64,000 bases of DNA, from assembly GCF_000769405.2 (NCBI RefSeq), contig NZ_CP053439.1, positions 744,001 to 808,000 on the forward strand, written 5' to 3'. The notes beneath the pieces are model-generated. The model saw only the letters and a program-made list of their open reading frames with translations, was not told where the DNA came from and did no database searches. The first letter of the stretch is position 1. Every line of letters starts with the position of its first letter. The position numbers were made by a program, and so were the translations under genes. This DNA comes from Rhizobium brockwellii (GTDB lineage: Bacteria > Pseudomonadota > Alphaproteobacteria > Rhizobiales > Rhizobiaceae). Shown in pieces: positions 24,594-32,581 of this stretch.

Positions 24594-25646
24594 CTACGCG
24601 GCCGTAGAAAGGTTGGTTCGCAAACCGGCGCTTTCCAGGTGGCGGATTGTGACGGCGGTGCCGGGACCCGCATCGCTCACCTGGATGTCGCCATTCAGGC
24701 TCTTTGCCAGCGCCTCCACAATGCCAGTCCCCAGTCCCGCCTTTGGTGCATCGCGACCCGCAGGCATGCCGATGCCGTTGTCGGTAACGGACAGGGTCCA
24801 GTCCTTGCCGGATGAGTGATAGTCGATGACGATTGCGCCCGGTCGTTCATCGGGAAAGGCGTGCTTGAGGGCGTTGATCACAAGCTCGGTCACGACAAGC
24901 CCCAGGCGAACGGAAACATCCGCTTCCACCGCGCTGTCGTCGACCGTCACCTGAATCGAAAGCCTGTCGGGGTCAGCAATCATCGACGCGCCAAGGCTTT
25001 GGCAAAGCTGAGTGAAATAGGTACGCAGTTCAACCTTGCCACTATTGGCCATGGAGAGTTGCCGTTGCAGGGCCGCAATCGACATGACCCGGTGATGGGC
25101 GTTGTGGAGATGCCCGCGCGCTTCCTCCGACTGGACCCGCCGGGCGCTCTGCATGAGAACACTGGCAATGATCTGAAGGCTGTTTGCGACCCTGTGCTGG
25201 ACTTCCTGCAGCAGGATCGCGTTATCGCGAACGAGATCATCTTTCAGCCGAGCCTCGGCGCGCGCATCGGTCACGTCGGTGATGGCCAGAAGCAGGCGAA
25301 TATGATCGAGGTCGCCGTCATCGAGCCTGCGCGCGTTGACGATCAGGTGACGTGTTTTCTGGTTTAGCCGTTGAAGGTCGATTTCGTAGGCCTCGATGTT
25401 GGCGCTGCCCAAGGCGGTCGCCCTCAGCAGTGATGCAAGCTTGGGCATCGCCCATTCGCCGTTGCCAATTTCGCTGAGGCGTTGGCCGCAAACGGTCTTG
25501 GGGTCGATGTCGAAGGCCCGGCAGAACGACGCGCTCGCCGCGATGACCTTCAACTCGTCGGACAGGAACAGCAGCGGCTCGTTGGATGATACCACCACGG
25601 CAAGGGTGCTCGCCGCTTCGAAATGCGCGATGGGGATCTTTTGCAT
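24594..25646 (-). CDS. PAS-domain sensor histidine kinase (HisKA_2 type)
   Basis: A 350-residue soluble kinase. A PAS domain (SSNEPLLFLSDELKVIAASASFCRAFDIDPK) covers about residues 20-125. HisKA_2 dimerisation follows (LLQEVQHRVANSLQIIASVLMQ, phospho-His in QHR), then HATPase_c (VTELVINALKHAFP, DNGIGMP). Such kinases sense light, redox state or ligands in the cytoplasm and signal to small receivers. The CheY-like gene follows at 24523. The start at MQKIPIAHF is preferred over the upstream ATG at 25745, which would add a low-complexity stretch. Confidence 0.88.
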   Translation of the reverse strand: MQKIPIAHFEAASTLAVVVSSNEPLLFLSDELKVIAASASFCRAFDIDPKTVCGQRLSEIGNGEWAMPKLASLLRATALGSANIEAYEIDLQRLNQKTRHLIVNARRLDDGDLDHIRLLLAITDVTDARAEARLKDDLVRDNAILLQEVQHRVANSLQIIASVLMQSARRVQSEEARGHLHNAHHRVMSIAALQRQLSMANSGKVELRTYFTQLCQSLGASMIADPDRLSIQVTVDDSAVEADVSVRLGLVVTELVINALKHAFPDERPGAIVIDYHSSGKDWTLSVTDNGIGMPAGRDAPKAGLGTGIVEALAKSLNGDIQVSDAGPGTAVTIRHLESAGLRTNLSTAA

Positions 25647-25926
25647 AGGGAGGCCCTCATGGGCCGAAGACTCGCGAAGCAAGTCATCACTCGGCAACAA
25701 TGCCAACCGGCCAGAAGGCTCAGCCCGACAAAGAGACCGTAACACGCCTGAGAGGTAATCCCTTCATATTAAATATCGCGGCTACCATGTCGACGCGATG
25801 AGCCGATGATGACGACTATTCATTGTCTGGGAGCGAGCCCATCGAGCAGGAAGCCGAAGCCTTTCCGGAAAGCGCCGTCCCACCAACAGCAGATGCGAGC
25901 GTTCGTCAGCAGGAGCGGGTAAGACG

Positions 25927-26517
25927 CTACTCCTGGGGCCGTTCCATCGAGGCGAACATGTGTGGCGCATCCTGATCGACACCTCCGCGCAGAATGAAAA
26001 TCACCTGTTCGAGTCTGCTGAGCCCGACGACGGTCGCGGCCAGTGGAACGAAGGCCTCCCATCCCGTGAGATAAAGCAACGGCCACAACGCGAATAGCAA
26101 AAGTGCGCCGGCCTTCGCGGACCAAAAATGGAACATCAGCAGGCGTCGCGTCAGCAGCCACGAAACGAGCAGATAGATCACCGGGCCGCCGAACAGGACT
26201 GCCAACGCAACTCCGTGGCGGGACGCGAGGCCGGGATATGACGAGAGCAGAAAAAACAGAATGGCGACGGAGAAGATGTTGTCGACGATGGCGTCAAGGC
26301 GGGCACCGTATTCGGAAGCTCGCTTCGTCCGTCGGGCGAGCCATCCATCGACGAGGTCGGTCATGGATGCAATCAGGTAGAGGACAAGCGCCGGCCCAGC
26401 ATAGCCATAGCCCAGGAGCAGCAATATAGGGGCTATCAACAGGCCGCGACTGAGCGTCACGACGTTGGCGAGCTTAAGCGGACCATCTTCCCAAACCAAA
26501 CCATGGACGACGCTCAT
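25927..26517 (-). CDS. CDP-alcohol phosphatidyltransferase
   Basis: A 196-residue integral membrane enzyme with the complete family signature D54-x2-DG-x2-AR-x8-G-x3-D75-x3-D79 and about six transmembrane helices. The family transfers a phosphatidyl or phospho-alcohol group from a CDP-alcohol to an acceptor alcohol, as in phosphatidylglycerol-phosphate, phosphatidylcholine or inositol-lipid synthesis. It is the last gene of a four-gene unit and overlaps the Rieske gene by ATGA. Sequence alone does not show which alcohol it uses. Its place in the operon suggests it attaches the product of the upstream oxidative enzymes to a lipid. Confidence 0.88.
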   Translation of the reverse strand: MSVVHGLVWEDGPLKLANVVTLSRGLLIAPILLLLGYGYAGPALVLYLIASMTDLVDGWLARRTKRASEYGARLDAIVDNIFSVAILFFLLSSYPGLASRHGVALAVLFGGPVIYLLVSWLLTRRLLMFHFWSAKAGALLLFALWPLLYLTGWEAFVPLAATVVGLSRLEQVIFILRGGVDQDAPHMFASMERPQE

Positions 26518-26768
26518 ACTGGCTCCGCGGTCAGTTTGAGGGTCGTATCGCGGGCAATCAGCCTCTCAATAGAATAGGCGTTGTGATGCATGGGGCAGAC
26601 AATCTGATTACGCTCATTGATGAAACCAAATTTGAGCGGACCGCCACGGTGGGGGCACCTGTTCGGGATCAAGTAAAGCGCGCTTTGGTAGGAAAGCAGA
26701 AAATACTCTATTCCGTCCCTGACGATCGGGGGAAGGTCCTGACCGATCCAGCTTGCCGCCTCACTCAT
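26514..26768 (-). CDS. Small Rieske-type [2Fe-2S] ferredoxin
   Basis: An 84-residue protein consisting almost only of a Rieske domain: CPHRGG (Cys38-x-His40) and CPMHHNAYS (Cys58-x2-His61) bind the cluster. It has no signal peptide and no oxygenase domain, so it resembles the stand-alone Rieske ferredoxins that pass electrons to an oxygenase. It overlaps the diiron enzyme gene (stop at 26765) and the phosphatidyltransferase gene (start at 26517) by 4 bases each. The obvious partner is therefore the haem-oxygenase-like enzyme encoded immediately upstream. No reductase for it is encoded here. Confidence 0.88.
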   Translation of the reverse strand: MSEAASWIGQDLPPIVRDGIEYFLLSYQSALYLIPNRCPHRGGPLKFGFINERNQIVCPMHHNAYSIERLIARDTTLKLTAEPV

Positions 26769-27985
26769 GGCACAACCTCGCGACCGACCGACAACGGTGG
26801 AAAAACCCTGAAGGCGGACGGGTCGGTCAAAAAACCAATGCCGCCGATCTGCAGAGCCGAACCCGTATTCCAGTTCGTCGCGGGCACCGCGCAGCGACCA
26901 GGCGAGGCCAAATTTGTTGGCATGCCAAACTCGGCGTGTCCTGCCTTCACCGCGGCCTCGAATGCCAAGGTCACGGCCAGCAGATGATCTCCTGACCGCT
27001 CGAAGGCCAGTCTCGTCAGTTCGGCGCCGGCGACGATCTCGGAGCCGACCTCGGAACCGTATTTAGACACCAAGGGCGCGACCACTTCGTCGGCAACCAT
27101 TGCGGAATGGTGGATGTCGATGTGCGCATGTTCGCCAAAGTAATGCGCGTCTACGCCGGGATGGAAGCGCTTGAGATACCGGAAGTGCTCCTCCGTGGAA
27201 CGTTGGTAGCTCGCTTCGGCGAAGAGCAGGAAGCCAATTTGAAGAAACAGATTGCGAGGGCTCTGGAACATGAAGTGGATGACATTGTGCAGTTCCAGAG
27301 TCGGAGTATCGAACAACGACCAATAGGCATTGTATTCTTCGCTCAGTCCGAACCCCCTCAGTGTCGATCGGTAGAGCACGCTGTGTTTCTTGTTGTGGAC
27401 CCCGAATCCGAATTCATCAATGAGAATGCGGAAGAGTGCGGACTGAGGCTCACCATATTCGCCGATGACGCCGAGCGCGGAAGCGGAGGCTTCAGCCAGC
27501 AAATCGACAGAGGACTGAAGCAGAAAGTTCCGGTAGTAATGATGCCGGTTGCTCGAGCTATCCAAAAACCCAAGGAAGCCGCTCGGCCTGTTCGCTTTGA
27601 GACTGGGTATAAGGTTTGCCACATACCCGGCGCAATCTTGTCTTTGGCTAAGGCTGCGTGCCTCGGCAACCAGCGGGCCAACCAGTTCGTCTTCAAGGTC
27701 TGCTCGTATTTCGTCGAGACGCAGCATCTCGCGGGGATCGTAGTGCTTCTGTAGCCGCGACAGGATCGAGCCTGCAGGCGCTGCGCTTGGCAGCAAGACA
27801 TAACGACCCTGATAACTGCGCATCAGCGCCTGATGTTGGATAAATCGCCGAAGGCTGGGATCTTCATCGTCGCGGAGAGCTTCGGCGTCGATGCGAATAT
27901 CATATACCGAAGGTGGATTTCCTCCTGCTCGCGCCGCGAGGCGTTCGCCGATATCCAGCAGATCTTGCTTTCCGATGAAGGTCAT
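26765..27985 (-). CDS. Haem-oxygenase-like diiron enzyme (HDO superfamily)
   Basis: A 406-residue protein. Helices carry the ligand pattern of haem-oxygenase-like diiron oxidases (the fold of SznF, BesC and UndA). Candidate ligands are Glu165, Glu191 and His201 (IDEFGFGVHNKKH), Glu257 (LLFAEASY), His286, Asp290 and His293 (EHAHIDIHH, i.e. HxxxDxxH). The N-terminal ~140 residues are an extra helical region. Known members carry out N-oxygenation, C-C cleavage or desaturation of amino acids or fatty acids. The start at 27985 makes an ATGA overlap with the reductase gene; an ATG at 28057 is less likely. The Rieske ferredoxin gene downstream would supply electrons. Confidence 0.82.
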   Translation of the reverse strand: MTFIGKQDLLDIGERLAARAGGNPPSVYDIRIDAEALRDDEDPSLRRFIQHQALMRSYQGRYVLLPSAAPAGSILSRLQKHYDPREMLRLDEIRADLEDELVGPLVAEARSLSQRQDCAGYVANLIPSLKANRPSGFLGFLDSSSNRHHYYRNFLLQSSVDLLAEASASALGVIGEYGEPQSALFRILIDEFGFGVHNKKHSVLYRSTLRGFGLSEEYNAYWSLFDTPTLELHNVIHFMFQSPRNLFLQIGFLLFAEASYQRSTEEHFRYLKRFHPGVDAHYFGEHAHIDIHHSAMVADEVVAPLVSKYGSEVGSEIVAGAELTRLAFERSGDHLLAVTLAFEAAVKAGHAEFGMPTNLASPGRCAVPATNWNTGSALQIGGIGFLTDPSAFRVFPPLSVGREVVP

Positions 27986-28650
27986 GTGCGCGCCGTTCCA
28001 GGCTCGTAGATCGTCACGGCTATCCCACTCTTTGTGAAGCACTCGACCAATCGCCATTTCGACAATTCGAATGCCCGACTATATTCGTCAGGGCGCATAT
28101 AGCTCGGGGCGTCCGCCGATCCAGTGACAACGGGTATATGTTTTATGACGATCCGGTGGACCAACCGCGCCTCGTGCAGGCTGTGCAGCAGGCGACTTCC
28201 GCCTTCGACGATCATGCTTTTGATGCCGCGAGCATCGAGAATGTTCATCAAGCCGGGGAGGTCGACTCGGCGTTCGCCACATCGCACCACTTCGACATTG
28301 GGCTTGCTTTTGAGCGCTTCGATATCGGCTTCCTTCGCCGCGCGGGAGACGACGATGACGGTCGGATGGCCGTCGTTCAAAAGCTTTGCGTCAAGCGGCA
28401 GCCTGCCCATGGACGAGGGTACGATCCGCAACGGATTTGGCCCTGGTGCGTGGCGCACAGTAAGTTCTGGATCATCCAAAAGGACGGTGCCGGCACCGAC
28501 CATGATGGCATCGTGCGCCGCTCTCTGGCCATGGAACCAGGCGCGAAGATCGTCGCCGTAGAAATCGAACAGACCCTTGCTGGAAGCCGTCGCCCCCAGC
28601 GACAGTTTGCCGTCGATAGTGACCTCCGACAGCGTTGTTATTTCAACCAT
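27982..28650 (-). CDS. RibD C-terminal-type reductase (dihydrofolate-reductase fold)
   Basis: A 222-residue reductase of the RibD_C family without the deaminase domain. Landmarks are SEVTIDGKLSLG near the start, AIMVGAGTVLLDDPELTVR, and IKSMIVEGGSRLLHSL, which forms the NADPH pocket. Riboflavin-pathway members reduce a ribosylamino-pyrimidine. Many stand-alone paralogues act in secondary metabolism or on other carbonyl/imine substrates. AGGAGG before 28650 fixes the start; the frame is open further upstream. It is the first gene of the four-gene overlapping unit, so its product may make or reduce the substrate of the diiron enzyme. Confidence 0.85.
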   Translation of the reverse strand: MVEITTLSEVTIDGKLSLGATASSKGLFDFYGDDLRAWFHGQRAAHDAIMVGAGTVLLDDPELTVRHAPGPNPLRIVPSSMGRLPLDAKLLNDGHPTVIVVSRAAKEADIEALKSKPNVEVVRCGERRVDLPGLMNILDARGIKSMIVEGGSRLLHSLHEARLVHRIVIKHIPVVTGSADAPSYMRPDEYSRAFELSKWRLVECFTKSGIAVTIYEPGTART

Positions 28651-28726
28651 TTCTTGTCCTCCTCCTGCGCACACTTTAATGCGGCTGCGCCGTGATTGTT
28701 CAATTGGCAGGAGGAAATTGGGCACG

Positions 28727-28792
28727 ATGTCTTTGGAGGATACGGATCGAGCGAAGTGGTCCACTGGCCGGCATCATTGCCGCATCAACTGA
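28727..28792 (+). CDS. Possible 21-residue peptide upstream of the reductase operon
   Basis: AGGAGG at 28709-28714, 12 bases before an ATG, leads to MSLEDTDRAKWSTGRHHCRIN and a stop. It is divergent from the four-gene unit. The spacing is long and so short a frame can occur by chance. A longer alternative frame covers 28696-28890 but has no ribosome site. I list it only because the 28651-28952 gap otherwise holds just a hairpin. Confidence 0.15.
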   Translation: MSLEDTDRAKWSTGRHHCRIN

Positions 28793-28908
28793 AGCCCAAT
28801 GGCGGCTGTGGGGCGACGGGCGGCGATTGGTGGCTTTGCCCCACCCGCATCCAACTCGATGGTGAGGAAGGGATCCGAGGCGCCGACTGATGCGTGAGAT
28901 CAACGTTT

Positions 28909-28939
28909 CAACCCTCCTCGCGAGATGCAAGGAGGGTTG
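28909..28939. terminator. Hairpin CAACCCTCCT / AGGAGGGTTG
   Basis: Ten-base perfect arms with an 11-base loop lie just past the stop of the stress-protein gene at 28953 (reverse strand). This is a likely terminator of that gene. Confidence 0.6.
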
Positions 28940-28952
28940 AGCTCAAGGGCGG

Positions 28953-29549
28953 TTAGATCGTCCGCCGATAGCGGTCGCGCTCCTGCGCGATCTGCTCAGG
29001 CGCGTAGGGATCGAGCGTGTCGTCGAAGCGGGTCCATCCCTGGTCGTTATAGGCACGCCGACGTTCGATCGGGTCGACCCAGTTTGAACCCTGGAGAATA
29101 GCCTGCGCCTCGGAGGCGCGGGCGTCGTCGACCTTGGCCGTGACCAGGCTGCCGCCGCGGCGGACACCTTCGGCATAGAGGTGGGCATCATCCTCCGGGA
29201 CGCCGGAGTCGGTGAGGGCGCCGATCAGGCCACCGGCAGCACCACCAGCGACGGCGCCGGCAACGGCGCCAGCCGCAGTCGCGGCCAGCCAGCCTGCGGC
29301 AACCACCGGCCCGACACCAGGAATGGCCATCAGGCCCAGTCCGGTCAGCAGGCCGCCGGCGCCGCCGACGGCAGCGCCAATGCCGGCGCCGGTCGCGGCA
29401 TCCTCGCCAACGTCAGAGTCGCGATCGATGCGGCCAGCCTTGTTGGAGACGATGCTGATGTCGTTTGAGGGAATGCCTGCCGCTTCCAATTTGCTGACGG
29501 CGGAGCGAGCGTCCGAGTGGTCGTCGAAAAGTCCGGTTACAGTTCTCAT
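28953..29549 (-). CDS. General-stress-protein (YflT-like) glycine-zipper protein
   Basis: A 198-residue protein. The N-terminus (MRTVTGLFDDHSDARSAVSKLEAAGIPSNDISIVSN) is the YflT/general stress protein 17M domain. A long Gly/Ala-rich hydrophobic stretch follows (about residues 52-110, GLGLMAIPGVGPVVAAGW), like membrane-inserting glycine zippers. The C-terminus is charged. Similar proteins in rhizobia are induced in stationary phase or osmotic stress. It lies 18 bases downstream of the PepSY-like gene, so an operon is probable. Confidence 0.8.
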   Translation of the reverse strand: MRTVTGLFDDHSDARSAVSKLEAAGIPSNDISIVSNKAGRIDRDSDVGEDAATGAGIGAAVGGAGGLLTGLGLMAIPGVGPVVAAGWLAATAAGAVAGAVAGGAAGGLIGALTDSGVPEDDAHLYAEGVRRGGSLVTAKVDDARASEAQAILQGSNWVDPIERRRAYNDQGWTRFDDTLDPYAPEQIAQERDRYRRTI

Positions 29550-29567
29550 GATGTTTCTCCCTGGGGG

Positions 29568-29885
29568 TTACTTGGCGACGATGTTGCCTTGATAATCGAG
29601 GGCGATGGCGACGGCTTTGCCGTCCTTCATGCCGGCGGCCATCCAGATCCCCTTGTCATCGAGCTTGAGATCCTTGACGTCGGTGTAACCCGCTTCCGTA
29701 ATGCGATCCTTAGCCTGGGCTTCGGTGAAGCTGTTGGCGCCCTCAACGGGTGCAGTCGGATTTTTGGTGTCCGGTGTTGCAACCGCAGGTGTATTACCAT
29801 CCGCAGATGGAGCCGGTGTTGTCTGGGCAAGGGCTGCAACGGCAGACGCGCAGAGAATTGTCGCCGCAAAGACGATCTTCTTCAT
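29568..29885 (-). CDS. Exported PepSY-like small protein
   Basis: A 105-residue protein with a signal peptide (MKKIVFAATILCASAVAALA), a Pro/Thr-rich linker (TTPAPSADGNTPAVATPDTKNP), and a domain of about 55 residues ending KDLKLDDKGIWMAAGMKDGKAVAIALDYQGNI. The last part matches the PepSY pattern found in peptidase propeptides and in many small rhizobial periplasmic proteins. The function is likely inhibitory or binding rather than catalytic. It is followed at once by the general-stress gene. Confidence 0.8.
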   Translation of the reverse strand: MKKIVFAATILCASAVAALAQTTPAPSADGNTPAVATPDTKNPTAPVEGANSFTEAQAKDRITEAGYTDVKDLKLDDKGIWMAAGMKDGKAVAIALDYQGNIVAK

Positions 29886-30231
29886 ATGTGTTTCCTCTCA
29901 TTTTGCGGATCAGATGACGATCCATGCGCTGAAAACACGCAAGGGAGTTCTTTGTTCCCAGAGATTATGCAATTGATTTTTCTAAATATAAGGCAACTCG
30001 CCGCACCGCGGGCCTATTCTCTGCGACGCCGCGGCAATGTAAGCAGACAGTAACGGGGAGGGTAACCGACGATCCATGCGCGCGCTTCAAGGAAACCTCT
30101 CGGAGTGAGGCTGGTCCTTTAACTCCTAAGGTTGTGCTTCTGTCAAATATCCCAGGCGGTAGCAGCGCGGGGCCGCTCGCCTGCCGGCACTTCGTGCTGT
30201 GACGGATGCGGCCCCGGCGATGTCAGTGACT
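29886..30231. other. Intergenic stretch, nothing identified
   Basis: No gene or clear repeat. It probably contains the promoter of the PepSY/stress pair at its left edge and the end of the RidA gene at its right edge. Confidence 0.4.
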
Positions 30232-30621
30232 TCAGGGAATACGGGCGATGACCTTTATCTCGAAGTCGAAGCCGGCGAGCCAGTTGACGCCGAGTGCAGT
30301 CCAGTTCGGGTAGGGTGGCTTGCTGAAAATCTCCTGCTTGACCGCCATGATCGTTCCGAACTGGTTTTCGGGATCGGTGTGGAAAGTGGTGACGTCGACA
30401 ATATCATCCAGCGTGCAGCCGGCGGCACTCAGCGTGGCCTTCAGGTTTTCAAAGGCGAGCCGCACTTGGCTTTCGAAATCGGGTTCCGGTGTTCCGTCCG
30501 GACGGCTGCCGACCTGTCCAGATACGAACAGCAGATCGCCGGATCGGATCGCGGCGGAATAGCCGTGCTTCTCATAAAGAGCGTGCCGGTCGGCCGGAAA
30601 GATTGCTTCGCGTTGGGTCAT
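30232..30621 (-). CDS. RidA (YjgF/YER057c) family protein
   Basis: A 129-residue protein with the family landmarks GDLLFVSGQVG, ENLKATLSAAGCTLDDIVDVTTFHTD and PNWTALGVNWLAG. Canonical RidA proteins hydrolyse reactive enamine/imine intermediates, and their catalytic arginine lies in a C-terminal RxxV segment. Here the equivalent is NWTALGV, with no arginine there, so this is probably a RidA paralogue (Rid2-7 type) of different or lost activity. It is divergent from a TetR gene, with two TATACG-N3-CGTATA palindromes between them. Confidence 0.85.
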   Translation of the reverse strand: MTQREAIFPADRHALYEKHGYSAAIRSGDLLFVSGQVGSRPDGTPEPDFESQVRLAFENLKATLSAAGCTLDDIVDVTTFHTDPENQFGTIMAVKQEIFSKPPYPNWTALGVNWLAGFDFEIKVIARIP

Positions 30622-30693
30622 TCTGATCTCTCTTCATTGTTGACAACGACCGATGAGCGCGGCGTGACGCTTCACATCTCGCACCAAATTTCG

Positions 30694-30708
30694 TATACGG
30701 TTCGTATA
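30694..30708. promoter_or_regulatory. Palindrome TATACG-N3-CGTATA (site 1)
   Basis: A perfect 15-base inverted repeat between the divergent RidA-like and TetR genes. It is identical in arms to site 2 at 30745-30759, with 51 bases between centres. Likely TetR operator. Confidence 0.7.
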
Positions 30709-30744
30709 TGAAATATGTAGTGTGCGGAGCGTATGTCAAGTTAA

Positions 30745-30759
30745 TATACGCGCCGTATA
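30745..30759. promoter_or_regulatory. Palindrome TATACG-N3-CGTATA (site 2)
   Basis: The second copy, extended by one base on each side (A...T), lies 17 bases before the TetR start codon. Binding here would block TetR transcription, while site 1 lies towards the RidA-like gene. Confidence 0.7.
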
Positions 30760-30775
30760 TGAAATTGAGGGATGA

Positions 30776-31369
30776 ATGGCGAAGAAGCGTAGCGAAACGA
30801 TGCAGGAGAACCGCGTCAAATTGATCGCGGCAGCGCGAAAGGCTTTTGCGGAAAAGGGCTACTCCGCAGCATCGATGGACGAGTTGACGGCGGACGTCGG
30901 TCTGACACGGGGCGCGCTCTACCACAATTTCCAAGACAAGCGCGGGCTGCTGGCGGCGGTGGTCGATCAGATCGACACGGAGATGGCGGTGCGCGCTCAA
31001 GAGATCGGCGCGGGCGCAGGCAGCGATTGGCAGGGCCTGCTCGCCGAGGGTGCGGCCTATATCGAGATGGCGCTCAATCCGGAAGTCCAGCGCATCGTCC
31101 TGCTCGACGGACCGGCGGTGCTGGGCGATCCCTCGCAGTGGCCGAGCCAGAACAATTGCCTGCAGGTGACCAAGACCACGGTGGAGCGCCTGATCGCCCA
31201 AGGCATCCTCAAGCCGCTTGACGCAGAGGCGGCGGCCCGATTGCTGAGCGGCGCAGCTCTCAATGCCGCTCTGTGGATCGCCGCCAGCGAAGATCCGCAA
31301 AGCGTGCTGCCAAAGGCGGTCGAGGCTTTCCACGCCCTGGCGGCAGGTCTGCTGGTGGAGCGCTTGTGA
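30776..31369 (+). CDS. TetR-family transcriptional regulator
   Basis: A 197-residue repressor with an N-terminal helix-turn-helix (RVKLIAAARKAFAEKGYSAASMDELTADVGLTRGALYHNFQDKRGLLAAVVDQID) and a helical C-terminal ligand/dimerisation domain of the TetR_C type. GAGGG is placed before the ATG. It is divergent from the RidA-like gene and probably represses it and itself through the two matching palindromes at 30694-30759. Confidence 0.9.
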   Translation: MAKKRSETMQENRVKLIAAARKAFAEKGYSAASMDELTADVGLTRGALYHNFQDKRGLLAAVVDQIDTEMAVRAQEIGAGAGSDWQGLLAEGAAYIEMALNPEVQRIVLLDGPAVLGDPSQWPSQNNCLQVTKTTVERLIAQGILKPLDAEAAARLLSGAALNAALWIAASEDPQSVLPKAVEAFHALAAGLLVERL

Positions 31370-31423
31370 TCTGCCAAGAGCCAAAGTCGAGCGAAGGAGC
31401 GGCGGCCCTGGCTTGCAAGGTGG

Positions 31424-31780
31424 TTAGCTACTGTCAGGCGGCGAGAAGAAACAGTTTACGTCGTTTTCCGTCGGATGAAGGCAGATATGATACCGGCCAT
31501 CGCCGGAGGGGATTTCGTCCCCATAAGGAATGAAGAACAGGTGTGGTTTTGTCACGAGGTGGTGGTCGCCGGCATGCAGGAGGACGGAAAAGCCGCGAGG
31601 TCCTCGACTGATGTCCTGAGCGGGAATGGCCTCGCAATCTCCAACCAAACCCTGAGCTTTGCAGCACGCCGGAGGATAGGTCCAGCCGCTCTTCGCTTCA
31701 TGGGCGTCGGTTCGAACGATAGTGCAGACGGAGATCGCCCCAAGTGTGATCACGGATACTGTTGATGTGGCGAATGTCAT
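31424..31780 (-). CDS. Exported Cys-rich alphaproteobacterial protein of unknown function
   Basis: A 118-residue protein. The signal sequence (MTFATSTVSVITLGAISVCTIV) is followed by HEAKSGWTYPPACCKAQ...DCEAIPA and a C-terminal FFIPYGDEIPSGDGRYHICLHP..NDVNCFF. The GWxYxxxCC...DC arrangement is shared by a family of small secreted alphaproteobacterial proteins with no known function; the four to six cysteines suggest disulfides. AAGGAGGT is just before the ATG at 31780, which is preferred over 31831. Confidence 0.75.
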   Translation of the reverse strand: MTFATSTVSVITLGAISVCTIVRTDAHEAKSGWTYPPACCKAQGLVGDCEAIPAQDISRGPRGFSVLLHAGDHHLVTKPHLFFIPYGDEIPSGDGRYHICLHPTENDVNCFFSPPDSS

Positions 31781-32241
31781 AGCATACCTCCTTAGAGGCA
31801 GCCCCTCGAAAAACGCCGGGAGGTTGCGCACTGATTACCAAAACGCGCGATCTTTTTCGACAGCTCGATGAGTTGTTTTTGCTACCAGCCTGCGCCTGAA
31901 GGGCCATCGCCGTGATGCGTAGAGGCACTGGGGAGGCGGGTCGAACATCAGCGCTATCACGGTACTCCTCGGCTGCGTGGAAGTGAAATCAAACCTCTGC
32001 TGCGCCGACCGCACGGATGGGACCTCCGTGCTCCGCCCCGTGGCAAAAGGCATCCTGCTGTGCTCCCTAGCAACCATCGGGTGAGTAGGAGTGGAGCCTT
32101 GCCGTCGAAGAGACGGCGGGGAACGATGAAGACGTCGATGCCGTCGTTGGGTTCGTGCCGTAAGATCAGCGGGTCTGCGTGAGCCGCGCGGCATCGCCTC
32201 GACGTGGCGGAAAAGCCATCGCGAAATAGACTTGCGAATCG
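31781..32241. other. Gene-free stretch
   Basis: No gene is supported on either strand. A reverse frame near 32000-32180 reads a protein-like DPLILRHEPNDGIDVFIVPR segment, but it is too short and unplaced to call. Confidence 0.35.
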
Positions 32242-32259
32242 CATAAGTGTATGCTTATG
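32242..32259. promoter_or_regulatory. Palindrome CATAAG-N6-CTTATG
   Basis: A perfect 6 bp inverted repeat ends 8 bases before the ArsR start codon at 32267, with no separate ribosome site between them. It is a likely ArsR-type autoregulatory operator over the promoter or start. Confidence 0.6.
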
Positions 32260-32266
32260 TGTCTGC

Positions 32267-32581
32267 ATGATCGAGAATGACATTTTCCGAGCCTTGGCTG
32301 ACCCGACCCGCCGCGCGATATTCGAGAAGCTGGCGGCGGGCGGCATGAACGCCAGTGCCCTGCGTGAGGGCATGGAGATCAGCCAGCCGGCAATGTCGCA
32401 ACACCTCTCGGTTTTGCGCAGCGCAAAGCTCGTGAGGGAAGAACGGCAGGGGCGTTTCGTGAATTACGAAGTCGATCCGGACGGGCTGGCTCTCATCGCG
32501 CAATGGTTGGCGAAATATCGCGCCTACTGGCCTGCCCGCATCGAAGCTCTCAAGGTCTTGCTGAAGGATATGGACCAATGA
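32267..32581 (+). CDS. ArsR-family transcriptional regulator
   Basis: A 104-residue winged helix protein opening MIENDIFRALADPTRRAIFEKLAAGGMNASAL, with recognition region ISQPAMSQHLSVLRSAKLVREERQGRFVNYEV. It lacks the CxC metal site, as in the ArsR subgroup paired with SRPBCC (AHSA1) genes. The next gene overlaps it by ATGA, which supports that pairing. An ATG further upstream (32204) is unlikely because the palindrome lies between. Confidence 0.88.
   Translation: MIENDIFRALADPTRRAIFEKLAAGGMNASALREGMEISQPAMSQHLSVLRSAKLVREERQGRFVNYEVDPDGLALIAQWLAKYRAYWPARIEALKVLLKDMDQ

Noticed and set aside
27986..28057. Upstream start for the diiron enzyme
   Set aside because: It would overlap the RibD-type gene by 76 bases; the ATG at 27985 gives the same ATGA coupling as the other junctions.
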